Assembly (NCBI RefSeq): GCF_017745215.1
Contig: NZ_JAGHZV010000003.1
Location: 62,001 to 126,000, forward strand
Origin: Sphingomonas sp.
GTDB lineage: Bacteria; Pseudomonadota; Alphaproteobacteria; Sphingomonadales; Sphingomonadaceae
Direction: 5' to 3'
DNA: 64,000 nucleotides
Below, in pieces: positions 20,656-29,249 of this stretch. A program made the translations under genes and the position numbers. Below the pieces are notes generated by a model. That model had not been told where the DNA came from and searched no databases. It saw only the letters and a program-made list of their open reading frames with translations. The stretch's first letter is position 1. The number at the start of each line of letters is the position of its first letter.

Positions 20656-21032
20656 GGTGGGTTCGGCCTGCCAGATGAAGGAACGGCGCCTGCTCTAGGG
20701 CAGGTCCGGGGAGCGTGGCAAATGGAGAAGCGGTGCAAGCCCCTGTTGCGAAAGGGACACAGGGTGCGGCCAATCTGCGCCGGAGGCTCCGCGAACGGGT
20801 GACAAAGCCGCCGGCCGGGCATAGCAAGCCCATGTCGAAACGCAGGCAATGGCCGTGGTTCGGGGAGGTCCTCAGCTCCGCTCGCAGGCAAGTGCGAGTG
20901 TGCGGGCGAGGCCTGACAAAGGGGGCTGACGAAGCATTCGTCACGCGGGCGCCTGGGTCGGAAACGGCCCGGGCGCTTCCGCTTTTGGGGCCCGTTTTCC
21001 TCTCTATTGTGCCGTCACCCCTCACCCTTCTT
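20656..21032. other. Non-coding, structured GC-rich stretch
   Basis: No convincing gene is seen. The plus strand carries several hairpins: CTCGCA/TGCGAG near 20880-20897, TGACGAA/TTCGTCA near 20928-20944, and a GC stem near 20970-20998 whose 3' side GGGGCCCG runs into TTTTCCTCTCT. The last could end a plus-strand small RNA. I could not match it to tmRNA, RNase P RNA, SRP RNA or a named riboswitch. Confidence 0.35.
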
Positions 21033-21113
21033 CGTCATCCCGGCGAAAGCCGGGACCCAGGGCAGCAAGCGACATGGCCCTGGCCCTGGGTCCCGGCTTT
21101 CGCCGGATGACGG
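21033..21113. repeat. Dispersed palindromic repeat, copy 5
   Basis: Inverted arms of the CGTCATCCCGGCGAAAGCC family, with one G missing in the right arm (GCCGGATGACGG). It lies upstream of the response-regulator gene, the only copy placed between divergently oriented genes. Confidence 0.92.
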
Positions 21114-21239
21114 TTGAGGATGGCACGATGACGCTCTGGCGATGGGCCTGCTGCACCGCACCTAAAACCTAAGTAGTGCTTCGCCCGCCCCCGCCTCGCT
21201 GCTACACCCTCGCGCACTCCTGCGGCCGGATCCCATGCC

Positions 21240-21950
21240 ATGAACGCCCCTGTCCTCCCCGCTACCCTCAACCTCCTGCTGGTCGAGGACGATGCCGCGC
21301 TCGCCGGCATCATCGCCGACGAGCTGCGCAGCTTCGGCCATCAGGTCCAGGTCGCCGCCGACGGACCCGAGGCGATCCGCTCGGTCAGCGAGACGCCCTA
21401 TGACGCGGTTATCCTCGACCGGATGCTGCCCTCGCTCGACGGTGTGACCGTGCTCGAGCGGCTGCGCGGCACCCAGGTGACCGTGCCGATCATCATGCTC
21501 AGCGCGCTCGGCCGGTCGAAGGAGAAGATCGAGGGGCTCGAGGCCGGCGCCGACGACTATGTCGTCAAGCCCGTTCCCGCCGAGGAGCTCAACGCGCGCA
21601 TCCACGCCGTGCTGCGCGGCCGCGGCTGGACCGGCACGGGCAGCGGCTCGGGCGACACCCTGCGCGCCGGCGATATCACGCTCAGCCCCACGCGCTTCCG
21701 CGCCTGGCGCGACGGCAAGGCGATCGACCTGCCGCGGATCGAGTTCAAGCTGCTCGCCGAGTTCGTCCGCAATCCCGACACGGTGCTCACCCGCGCGATG
21801 CTGCTCGAGCGCGTCTGGGGCTATGATTTCGATCCGGGCACCAACCTCGTCGACGCCTATATCCGCCGGCTGCGGATCAAGCTGACCGCCGACGGCGGCG
21901 AGGACCCGATCGCGACGGTGCGCGGCGTCGGCTACCTCCTCCGCGGCTGA
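21240..21950 (+). CDS. OmpR-family response regulator
   Basis: 236 aa. The receiver domain (~10-120) has the acidic pair VEDD (~16), phospho-acceptor Asp in AVILDRMLP (~61) and the conserved Lys in DYVVKPV (~112). The C-terminal winged helix is at ~140-233, with RIEFKLLAEF, VWGYDFDPGTNLVDAYIRRLR and VRGVGYLL. Phosphorylation by the adjacent sensor kinase would control DNA binding. The stop TGA directly abuts the kinase ATG. The regulated genes are unknown. Confidence 0.93.
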   Translation: MNAPVLPATLNLLLVEDDAALAGIIADELRSFGHQVQVAADGPEAIRSVSETPYDAVILDRMLPSLDGVTVLERLRGTQVTVPIIMLSALGRSKEKIEGLEAGADDYVVKPVPAEELNARIHAVLRGRGWTGTGSGSGDTLRAGDITLSPTRFRAWRDGKAIDLPRIEFKLLAEFVRNPDTVLTRAMLLERVWGYDFDPGTNLVDAYIRRLRIKLTADGGEDPIATVRGVGYLLRG

Positions 21951-23300
21951 ATGGCGCTCCTTCCGCCGCTTCGCTCGCTGCGCGGGCTGACCACGATCTT
22001 CCTGCTCGCCTTCTTCACGGCGACAACGCTCACCGGCTATCTCACCTACTCCGCGACTCGCGGAGCGCTGAAGCGGCTCGTCGACGCGCGCATCGCCGCG
22101 GCGAGCGACGCGGTGATCGGTGCGGGCCAGCGCACCACCGCGCAGGAACTCGTCGCGCGCATCGGCCGCACCGGCGCCGAGCGCGATACCGGCGACTTGG
22201 GCTTCGAGCTCACGGGCCCCGACGGCCGGCAGCTGGGCGGCAATGTCGTGCTCTCGCACACGCTGCCTCCAGGCTTTTCGACGATCGGCGTGCGCGAGGG
22301 GATCAAGGGGCTGAACGAAGGCCGCGCGCTCGTCCGGCAGCTGGGCGGCGGCTACACGCTCACCACCGTCGCCGAGACCGAGCCGATCGACAACTACCAC
22401 GCGGCACGCGCGCGCATCTATGTGCTCGGCTTCGGCTCGATCGTGCTGATCGTGATCGCGGGGCTCACGGTCTTCGGCCTGCTCGTCAGCCGGCGCGGCC
22501 GGGCGCTGCGCGCGACGGCGAACGCGATCATCGACGGCGACATGGCCAGCCGAGTGCCGATCGACGGCTCGCACAGCGAGTTCGACCAGCAGGCGCATGC
22601 ATTCAACCGCATGCTCGACCGCATCGCCGACCTGATGGCGGCGATGCACAATGTCTCGAGCGACGTCGCGCACGACCTGCGCGCGCCCCTCGCCCGCCTG
22701 CGCGGCCAGCTCGACCGGCTCGCGCGCCGCCCCGACGCGGCGGCAGTGCGCGACGAGATCGAGGATGCGATCGCGACGAGCGACGAGCTGCTCGCGATGT
22801 TCGCCGCGGTATTGCGCATCGCCGAAGTCGAGGGCGGCGACCGCCGCGCCGGTTTCGCGCGGCTCGACCTGGGCGAGCTCGCCGAGGAAGTCGTCGCCGT
22901 AATGGAGCCGGTGGTCGCCGACAGCGGCCGCAGCCTCGCGGTCGGCCCCTGCCCGCCCGTCGCGATCCAGGGCGACCGCCAGCTGCTCACCCAGGCGCTG
23001 ATCAACCTGATCGCCAACGCCCAGCGCCACACCCCGCAGAGCACGCATATCGCCGTGGCGGTGTCGAGCGAAGGCAGTTGCGCGCTGCTGACGGTCAGCG
23101 ACGATGGCCCGGGGATCGCCGAGGGCCAGCACACGCTCGCGCTCCGCCGCTTCGGCCGGCTCGACAAGAGCCGCGGCGGCGCCGGCCATGGCCTCGGCCT
23201 GCCGCTGGTCGAGGCGATCGCGCGGCTCCACCGCGGATCGATCACGCTCGAGGATGCGAGGCCCGGCCTGCGCGTCGTGATGCGCGTGCCGCGGGCCTGA
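21951..23300 (+). CDS. Sensor histidine kinase (HAMP/HisKA/HATPase)
   Basis: 449 aa. TM1 is at ~15-35, a periplasmic sensor domain at ~36-155 and TM2 at ~158-180, then HAMP. The phospho-acceptor His lies in VAHDLRAPLARLRGQ (~240). The ATPase domain has an N box (LIANAQRHTPQ), G1 (DDGPGIAEG) and G2 (GAGHGLGLPLVEAI). It pairs with the response regulator directly upstream. The ~120-aa periplasmic domain has no recognisable ligand fold, so the signal is unknown. Confidence 0.92.
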   Translation: MALLPPLRSLRGLTTIFLLAFFTATTLTGYLTYSATRGALKRLVDARIAAASDAVIGAGQRTTAQELVARIGRTGAERDTGDLGFELTGPDGRQLGGNVVLSHTLPPGFSTIGVREGIKGLNEGRALVRQLGGGYTLTTVAETEPIDNYHAARARIYVLGFGSIVLIVIAGLTVFGLLVSRRGRALRATANAIIDGDMASRVPIDGSHSEFDQQAHAFNRMLDRIADLMAAMHNVSSDVAHDLRAPLARLRGQLDRLARRPDAAAVRDEIEDAIATSDELLAMFAAVLRIAEVEGGDRRAGFARLDLGELAEEVVAVMEPVVADSGRSLAVGPCPPVAIQGDRQLLTQALINLIANAQRHTPQSTHIAVAVSSEGSCALLTVSDDGPGIAEGQHTLALRRFGRLDKSRGGAGHGLGLPLVEAIARLHRGSITLEDARPGLRVVMRVPRA

Positions 23301-23303
23301 GAT

Positions 23304-23358
23304 GTCTTCGCCTTTCGATTAAGTCTTCGCCTTCGATTAAGCCTTCGCCTTCGATTAA
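23304..23358. repeat. Three tandem copies of an 18-19-bp unit
   Basis: Units GTCTTCGCCTTTCGATTAA, GTCTTCGCCTTCGATTAA and GCCTTCGCCTTCGATTAA follow each other directly after the kinase stop and run into palindromic repeat copy 6. Confidence 0.9.
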
Positions 23359-23360
23359 AT

Positions 23361-23443
23361 CGTCATCCCGGCGAAAGCCGGGACCCAGGGCCACGAGCGA
23401 TATCCTCAGTAACCCCGGGGTCCAGGCTTTCGCCGGGATCACG
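23361..23443. repeat. Dispersed palindromic repeat, copy 6 (degenerate)
   Basis: The left arm is intact. The right arm has several changes (CCCCGGGGTCCAGGC, GGGATCACGG), so pairing is weakened. It lies between convergent genes. Confidence 0.88.
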
Positions 23444-23521
23444 GCCCGGAGTGAATGAAACAAATCCAGCCCGGACGGCTCGCGCCATCCAGGCCGGACT
23501 TCCCCCCAGAGAACCGGGATC

Positions 23522-23551
23522 GGCGGCCGGCACCGAAGGGCACCGGCCGCC
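23522..23551 (-). terminator. Hairpin downstream of TonB receptor gene 1
   Basis: GGCGGCCGG (23522-23530) pairs perfectly with CCGGCCGCC (23543-23551), 10 bp past the receptor stop on the minus strand. There is no U-run, as is common in high-GC genomes. Confidence 0.5.
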
Positions 23552-23561
23552 GGAAGGTGGA

Positions 23562-26075
23562 TCAGAAGCTCACCGAACCGTCCACGCCGAAGGTCCGCGG
23601 CGGGTTGAAGTTCGCATAATAGCCCAGCGTCTTCGCATTCGCATTGTCGATGCGATAGATATGCTCTTCGTTGAACAGGTTGCGCGACCAGACCGACAGC
23701 GTCACCTTGCTGCCGTTGCTCGCCACCGGGATGTCGGCCAGCGCGATGCGGCCGTTCACGATGAAGCTCGAGTCGGTCATCGTCGTCTCGGAGTCGAAGC
23801 TGTGCTGCGGATCCGAATAAGCGGCGTCGAGGTGCAGGCGCACCCTGGCCTCGCTGCCCACCGGGATCTCATAGTCGATGTAGCCCGAGGCGGCGTTCTC
23901 CGGCGTGTAGACGATGAACACCTGCGTCAGCTTGCCATGGATCGTGCCGGCCGGCTGGCCGGCGGGATCCGGGTTGGGGTTCGGCGTCGCCGGCACGTGC
24001 GTGTAGGTATAGGCATAGGACGCGCCGAGCGTCAGATGCTCCACCGGGCGCAGCGTGAGGTCCGCTTCGAGGCCGCGGATCTTGGTGATGCCCGAGGCAT
24101 TCGCGGTGTTCTGCGTGTGCGCGTTGAGCGTCGGGCTGCCCGGAGTCGAGTCGATGAAGTCGAAGTCGATCTGGGTGCCCGTGCGGTCCATGATGTAGCC
24201 CGCGAGGTTCAGCCGCGCCTTGTGCTCGAAAAAGTCCATCTTCGCGCCGAGCTCGTACGACTTGACCGTCTCCGGACCGAAGGCGCTGAAGTTCGACGAG
24301 CGGTCGTTGGCGCCGCCGGCGCGGTAGCCGGTCGAATATTTGGCGTAGAGGTCGATGTCCGACGACGGATCGAACGCCAGCGTCACCATCGGGTCGAACC
24401 GGCCCTTGTCATAGTGGAGCTTGAAGTTCGTCGCCGTGTTGTTGACGATGTAGAGCGTGCCGTTGCGCTTGTCCTTGGTGTAGCGGCCGCCGGCGGTCAG
24501 GTGGAAATCGGGTGCCCAGTCCGGCGAATAGGTCGCCTGGCCGAACGCCGCATAGCTGCGCGCCTTGGCATAGCTGGCGCGGGTCAGTAGGCGCGAGCCA
24601 TAGGCCCAGCCCTGGTTGCCCGCGCTGATCGGGCCCGAGACCTGCGCCGGCAGGATCGTGTAGGTGGCGCCGGTGGCGTCGGTCCACAGGTTCGAGCTCG
24701 GCGTCGCCGCCGATTCACGCGCCTGCTCGGTGAAGTAATAGAGGCCGGCGACGTAATCGAGCTGCGGCAGGCTGCCGACCGCCTGGAACTCCTGGCTGAA
24801 CTGGCTCTGGTACAGGTCCGAAAGGCTGTACCGGCTGAACACGCCGCTCGCGTTGGTGGTGTAGGTGCCGTTCGGCTTCACCTTGGTCGGGTCGAACGGC
24901 GAGAAGGCCGGGGTGCGCTCGGGGCCGCCCGAATTGTCGAACTGGTTGGTCGAGACGCGGCGCCACGCGGTGATCGAGCGCAGTTCCACGGCGGGCGAGA
25001 CCTTGTACTTGAGGTTCGCGCTGACGCCCTGAGTCTTGTCGACCGACCATTGCTGCGGCACGCCGATATCGGCGACGTCCTGGCGCTCCGGATGGACCTT
25101 CACCGATGCCGGCAGCGGCGCGATGCAGGTCGAGCCGGCGGTGCAGTTCGCGCCATTGTAGGTCAGCTGCGTGCCGACATAGGTACCGACGGGCAGGCCG
25201 GTCGGGTTGTAGTTGACCAGCTGGCTGTAGAAGGGCGTATTCTCGTCGCGCGCCTTGTCGAACGCGAAGTCGGCGGTGAGGCCGTCGAACGGCTGCCAGC
25301 GCGCGGCGACGCGGCCGCCGACGCGGTTGTAGGCGTCCCAGCCGATCGAGCCGACGAGCGGGTCCCTGGTGGTCGGATCCTGGTGCTGGATCACGCCGTC
25401 GAACTTGAGCGCGACATTGGCGAAGGCCGGCATGTCGAGGTGGATCTCGCCATTGTAGCTGCCGTAGTTGCCGACGCCCGCGCTGGCGCGGCCCTCGAAC
25501 TCGCCCGACGGCGCCTTGGTGACGATGCTCAGCGCGCCGCCTTCGGTGTTGCGGCCGAACAGCGTGCCCTGCGGGCCCTTGAGCACTTCGATGCGCTCGA
25601 CGTCGTAGAGCGCGGCGTTGAGGCCCTGCGAGCGGCCGAGATAGACGCCGTCGATATAGACGCCGACGCCCGGCTCGCGCGCAGTCTGGTTCTGGTCGAA
25701 CGGCACGATGCCGCGGATGCCGACGGTGAGCGCCGACTGGCGCGCCTCGAAGGTGGCGATGCGCAGCGAGGGAACGCTGCCGTCCGCCAGGTTGATCAGG
25801 CTCTCGACGTGGCGGTCCTTGATGTCCTCGCTGCCGATCACCGAGATCGCGATCGGCGTCTTCTGGAGGTTGGTCTCGCGCTTCATCGCCGTGACGACGA
25901 TTTCCTCGACGCCGTTCGAATCGCCTTCGCCGGCGGTCGCATCGGGCTGGTCGTCGGCGGCCGTGACGGCAGGCGTCGCGTCGTTCGCCGGCGCGGCGAG
26001 CGCGGGCGCGGCGCAAGCCGTCATCAGTGCCGCGCCCATGAGCAGGCGCAGGCGGAGAGCCGTTCGGTCGTTCAT
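23562..26075 (-). CDS. TonB-dependent outer-membrane receptor 1
   Basis: 837 aa. The signal peptide ends near APALA-AP (~30). A TonB box-like EEIVVTAMKRETNLQKTP is at ~53-70, and the plug domain holds VERIEVLKGPQGTLFGRN (~150). A beta-barrel ends in an aromatic residue (DGSVSF). It imports a scarce ligand across the outer membrane with TonB energy. The long Sphingomonas-type barrel does not reveal the ligand; siderophore, glycan and aromatic ligands are all possible. The ATG at 26075 is chosen over the longer frame because it begins the signal peptide. A palindromic candidate operator lies 64-88 bp upstream. Confidence 0.92.
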   Translation of the reverse strand: MNDRTALRLRLLMGAALMTACAAPALAAPANDATPAVTAADDQPDATAGEGDSNGVEEIVVTAMKRETNLQKTPIAISVIGSEDIKDRHVESLINLADGSVPSLRIATFEARQSALTVGIRGIVPFDQNQTAREPGVGVYIDGVYLGRSQGLNAALYDVERIEVLKGPQGTLFGRNTEGGALSIVTKAPSGEFEGRASAGVGNYGSYNGEIHLDMPAFANVALKFDGVIQHQDPTTRDPLVGSIGWDAYNRVGGRVAARWQPFDGLTADFAFDKARDENTPFYSQLVNYNPTGLPVGTYVGTQLTYNGANCTAGSTCIAPLPASVKVHPERQDVADIGVPQQWSVDKTQGVSANLKYKVSPAVELRSITAWRRVSTNQFDNSGGPERTPAFSPFDPTKVKPNGTYTTNASGVFSRYSLSDLYQSQFSQEFQAVGSLPQLDYVAGLYYFTEQARESAATPSSNLWTDATGATYTILPAQVSGPISAGNQGWAYGSRLLTRASYAKARSYAAFGQATYSPDWAPDFHLTAGGRYTKDKRNGTLYIVNNTATNFKLHYDKGRFDPMVTLAFDPSSDIDLYAKYSTGYRAGGANDRSSNFSAFGPETVKSYELGAKMDFFEHKARLNLAGYIMDRTGTQIDFDFIDSTPGSPTLNAHTQNTANASGITKIRGLEADLTLRPVEHLTLGASYAYTYTHVPATPNPNPDPAGQPAGTIHGKLTQVFIVYTPENAASGYIDYEIPVGSEARVRLHLDAAYSDPQHSFDSETTMTDSSFIVNGRIALADIPVASNGSKVTLSVWSRNLFNEEHIYRIDNANAKTLGYYANFNPPRTFGVDGSVSF

Positions 26076-26138
26076 AGTTGGGAATCCCCATTTCGCGTGT
26101 TGTCGTCGCGGCGGGGCCCTAGGATGATTCGCAGACAC

Positions 26139-26163
26139 TAATGTTACACGGTTCGTAACATTA
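26139..26163. promoter_or_regulatory. Perfect 9-bp inverted repeat, candidate operator
   Basis: TAATGTTAC (26139-26147) and GTAACATTA (26155-26163) flank a 7-bp spacer. Size and position 64-88 bp before the receptor 1 start suit a TetR-type dimer site. No such regulator gene is adjacent. Confidence 0.55.
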
Positions 26164-26387
26164 AACTATCCACGATTTCATTTTCGCTTCATCTTCCGAA
26201 TAGATCAAGATTATCCACAGAATAACTTGTCACAATTCCTTCATAATCATTGACGAATTGCGATCGACTTCACTGCATCATTCTGCAATTTTTCACAGCC
26301 CTTCCATCCAAATCCTCCGACCCGTGGCAATTAAGCCACAGCCGTCAATCGACCCTCGCCCGAACGCGGGCGGGAGGGATGCAAGAA

Positions 26388-26413
26388 GGGGAGCCGCGTT
26401 GCCGCGACTCCCC
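26388..26413 (-). terminator. Hairpin terminator of TonB receptor gene 2
   Basis: GGGGAGCCGCG and CGCGACTCCCC pair around TTGC, 46 bp past the receptor stop. On the minus strand the stem is followed by TTCTTGC. Confidence 0.6.
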
Positions 26414-26459
26414 TTCCCCTGGACCGCCCCGGCCATGGTGGCGGGCCAAGCTCGATGGA

Positions 26460-28955
26460 TCAGAAGGTCTTGCTCACCGTCGCGCCGAAGGTGCGGACGT
26501 CGCCCGGCTGGCCGACGATCAGGCCGGTCGATCCCGACTGGACCGTGAGCAGCTCGAAATAATGCTGGTCGAAGGCGTTGCGCACCCAGGCGAAGACGTT
26601 GAGGTCGCCCTTGCGGTAGCCCAGGCGGAAGTTCGAGAGCGAATAGCCGTTGATCCAGGTGTAGGCCGAGGGCGACGGGTTCGACGAGAACTTCGTGCGA
26701 TAGCTGCCGTCATAGCCGAAATAGACTTCGCCCTCGCCGACCGGCTGGTTCACTTCGCCGCCGAACGACAGCGACCATTTCGAAATGCCCGGCAGCACCT
26801 GGCCCGAGATATCGCAGACCAGCGGGCTGAGGCCGGGCGTGCCCGGCGCGGCCGGCGTCGCGCCGTTCAGCGCCGGGTTGCCGCCCGAGAGCTCGGGCGG
26901 GCACGGCGCGTTGACGAACTTGACGTATTTCGCATCGGTGTAGGCGCCGTTGAAGTAGACGCGCGCGCGCTCGCTCGGCTGGAACGAGGCGTCCCATTCG
27001 AAGCCCTTCACCCGCACCTTGCCGGCATTGGCGAGATAGCCGCGGATCACCGTGAGCTGGCCGTTGTTCACGGTCGCCTGATAGTCGTTGATGTCGGTCA
27101 GGAAGCCCGCGAGGTTGAACGTCACGCGCCGATCGAGGAACTGCGTCTTGAGACCCACTTCGAAGTGGTTCTCCTTCTCGGGCTTCACCGTCTGGGTCGA
27201 GAGATCGACTCCGGTGTTGGTCGCATTGAGCGGCAGGCCGGAGAGGTTGATGCCGCCCGACTTGAAGCTGCGCGCGAAGGTCGCATAGCCGTGGACGTCG
27301 CGCGAGAAGTCATAGGAGATCGTCGCGTCGCCCGAGATGTTCCAGTCGCTGAACTTCGGCGAATAGCATTGCGGCGCCAGCGTGTTGAGCTGGTCGGCAT
27401 TGAGCGCGCTGGTGTTGGCGCAGGTCGCGACCTTGTTGGGGAAGGCCGAGTTGTTGATGCTCACCGTCGCGACATAGGAGCCGCTCTTCTTGTCGTAGTT
27501 GAGCCGCAGGCCCGGCTGGATCTTCAGCCCGTCGACCACTTCCCAGTTGAGCTTGCCGAAGACGGCGAAGCTGGTGTTGTCGAAGTGGATCTCGTTGGTC
27601 GAGGTCAGGCCGTCGAGCACCAGCGGGTTGCAGGCGTTTGCCGTGGGCGTGGCGCAGCCGCTCGAGCCCACCGCGACGTTGCCCGGATTGAGCAGCCAGC
27701 GGCTCGCCGCCGAGCCCTGGACCTGCGAGCCGTGGGTGTTGATCGTCTGCTTGAACCAGAAGGCGCCCAGCGTGTACTTCAGCCGGGTGTTGCCGTTCGA
27801 CGAGAGGCGCAGCTCCTGCGAGAGCTGCGTCTGGTGCGACGGGTTCTGCGACACGGTGGTGATCGGCAGGCCGATGAAGTCGCGGTCGTTCGCCGGCTTC
27901 CAGTCCCAATAGCGCCACGCCGAGACCGAGGTCAGCGTCGCGAAGCCGAGGTCGAGGTTGCCGACCAGCCCGACGCCGCCGATCTCCTGGCGCGAATTGA
28001 TGTCGGCATCGACATCGGTCTTGCGGTCGAACGGATCGAAGCTCGCGGGCTTGTAGTTGAACGCGGCGGCGAGCGCGGCGTACTGGCGGTTCAGCGGGCG
28101 CTGCGTCGCGCCGGTGCGGACGTAATATTGGACGCAGCACAGCGGGTTCTGCAGGTTGAAGTCGCCCGACAGCGTGAAATCGAGGTTGTTCGACGGCCGC
28201 CACAGCAGCTGCCCGCGGACGCCGATGTTGTCGAGCTTGTGCAGCTTCTCGCCGGTGCGGACGTTGTCGACCGTGCCGTGGCGCTTGGTGAGCGTCGTCG
28301 AGAGCCGGACGGCCAGCGTGTCGTCGGCGATCGGCGCGGAGAGCGACGTCTTGAGCTGGAAGAACTGGTAGTTGCCGCCGGTCAGCTCCACCTTGGCTTC
28401 GGGCTGGAAGCTCGGCGCGCGCGTGGTGATGTTGACCGCGCCGGCAGTGGTGTTCTTGCCGTAGAGCGTGCCCTGCGGCCCGCGCAGCACTTCGATCCGG
28501 TCGACGTCGACGAAGTCGAGCGTCGCGGCGCCGACGCGGCCGATATAGACCTGGTCGACATAGAGGCCGACGCCCTGCTCGATGCCGTCGTTGGTGAGGC
28601 CGAACGGCGCGCCGAGGCCGCGGATGTTGATCGCCGAGTTGCGCGGGTTGCTCGAATAGAATTGCAGCGCCGGCTGGAGCTGCTGGAGCTTGGCGACGCT
28701 GCTCGAGCCGGTCTGGGCGAGTTCCTGGCCACCCAGCACCGAGAGCGCGATCGGCACTTCCTGCGCGCGCTCCTCGCGGCGCTGCGCGGTGACGATGATG
28801 TCCTGGCCCGCCTCGGCCTGACCATCGTCGGCGGCAGCAGCAGCGGTATCGGTCACGGCGTCGGGCGCCGCGGCAACGGGTTGCACAGGCGTGTCCGGGG
28901 CCGGAACAGGAGCGGCACTGGCAAGCAACATGGCGGTGACGGTCGAAAGGCTCAT
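26460..28955 (-). CDS. TonB-dependent outer-membrane receptor 2
   Basis: 831 aa. A short signal peptide is followed by a Pro/Ala/Asp-rich stretch, a TonB box-like DIIVTAQRREERAQEVP (~52-68), a plug with VDRIEVLRGPQGTLYGKNT (~150) and a barrel ending ATVSKTF. It is not a close copy of receptor 1, although the two sit in tandem. AGGGGGA lies about 5 nt before the ATG. The substrate is unknown. Upstream a hairpin (CGCTTTG/CAAAGCG, 29022-29042) may be regulatory. Confidence 0.92.
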   Translation of the reverse strand: MSLSTVTAMLLASAAPVPAPDTPVQPVAAAPDAVTDTAAAAADDGQAEAGQDIIVTAQRREERAQEVPIALSVLGGQELAQTGSSSVAKLQQLQPALQFYSSNPRNSAINIRGLGAPFGLTNDGIEQGVGLYVDQVYIGRVGAATLDFVDVDRIEVLRGPQGTLYGKNTTAGAVNITTRAPSFQPEAKVELTGGNYQFFQLKTSLSAPIADDTLAVRLSTTLTKRHGTVDNVRTGEKLHKLDNIGVRGQLLWRPSNNLDFTLSGDFNLQNPLCCVQYYVRTGATQRPLNRQYAALAAAFNYKPASFDPFDRKTDVDADINSRQEIGGVGLVGNLDLGFATLTSVSAWRYWDWKPANDRDFIGLPITTVSQNPSHQTQLSQELRLSSNGNTRLKYTLGAFWFKQTINTHGSQVQGSAASRWLLNPGNVAVGSSGCATPTANACNPLVLDGLTSTNEIHFDNTSFAVFGKLNWEVVDGLKIQPGLRLNYDKKSGSYVATVSINNSAFPNKVATCANTSALNADQLNTLAPQCYSPKFSDWNISGDATISYDFSRDVHGYATFARSFKSGGINLSGLPLNATNTGVDLSTQTVKPEKENHFEVGLKTQFLDRRVTFNLAGFLTDINDYQATVNNGQLTVIRGYLANAGKVRVKGFEWDASFQPSERARVYFNGAYTDAKYVKFVNAPCPPELSGGNPALNGATPAAPGTPGLSPLVCDISGQVLPGISKWSLSFGGEVNQPVGEGEVYFGYDGSYRTKFSSNPSPSAYTWINGYSLSNFRLGYRKGDLNVFAWVRNAFDQHYFELLTVQSGSTGLIVGQPGDVRTFGATVSKTF

Positions 28956-29121
28956 TGCAATCCCCCTAGAGAGTGGCTGTCCTAATGCCTACTTCTCCGA
29001 TAGGAATAATCGACAAATAATCGCTTTGCAAACCCCAAAGCGCATTTGTTGGCCGTGCGACCGCCCCGTTTCGGCGCAGCGAAGGGTTAACGGGGCAGCT
29101 CCGTCTCTCGCGGGCGGCGCT

Positions 29122-29150
29122 CTTGAAACCCCCTTCCCTGCTCCCAAATT
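29122..29150 (+). promoter_or_regulatory. Heat-shock (sigma-32/RpoH) type promoter
   Basis: CTTGAAA at 29122-29128 and CCCAAAT at 29143-29149 are 14 nt apart, close to the RpoH consensus CTTGAAA-N13-15-CCCCATnT. It lies ~100 bp before a small heat-shock gene, as expected. Confidence 0.75.
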
Positions 29151-29157
29151 AAGCGTG

Positions 29158-29249
29158 TCGCGGTGCCTTGGAGGGCCGCGGCGAAGTCGGCGTCGCGAAG
29201 CATCGGGCGCCGGGGAAGACGTTCATTTTGCTCTCTGGAGGACTTGAGT
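29158..29249 (+). promoter_or_regulatory. ROSE-like RNA thermometer in the hsp20 5' leader
   Basis: The ~92-nt leader folds into several GC hairpins. At its 3' end TTGCT (29228-29232) can pair with the Shine-Dalgarno AGGA (29239-29242) across a 6-nt loop with a bulged G. That is the hallmark U-U/C-G-C-U against AGGA pairing of ROSE elements found before alphaproteobacterial small heat-shock genes. Heating would melt it and free the ribosome site. Confidence 0.72.

Larger units (their letters stand above)
26076..26459. other. AT-rich promoter region of TonB receptor 1 and 3' end of receptor 2
   Basis: About 380 bp without a gene, much richer in A+T than its surroundings. It contains the inverted repeat at 26139-26163, a single perfect TTATCCACA box at 26211-26219 and the terminator hairpin of receptor 2 at 26388-26413. 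Confidence 0.6.

Noticed and set aside
20700..21000. Possible cobalamin riboswitch, tmRNA or RNase P RNA in the lolC upstream region
   Set aside because: Key conserved boxes (GGAGACCTGCC, the tmRNA tag frame and CCA end, GGAAAGTCCGGGC) are missing on both strands.
23304..23358. CRISPR-like array
   Set aside because: Units are contiguous without spacers and only three in number; no cas genes are present.
26211..26219. Perfect DnaA box TTATCCACA (with a weaker TATCCACG near 26167)
   Set aside because: One exact box in an AT-rich promoter is not an origin; no box cluster and no origin-linked genes (dnaA, dnaN, parAB) are present.
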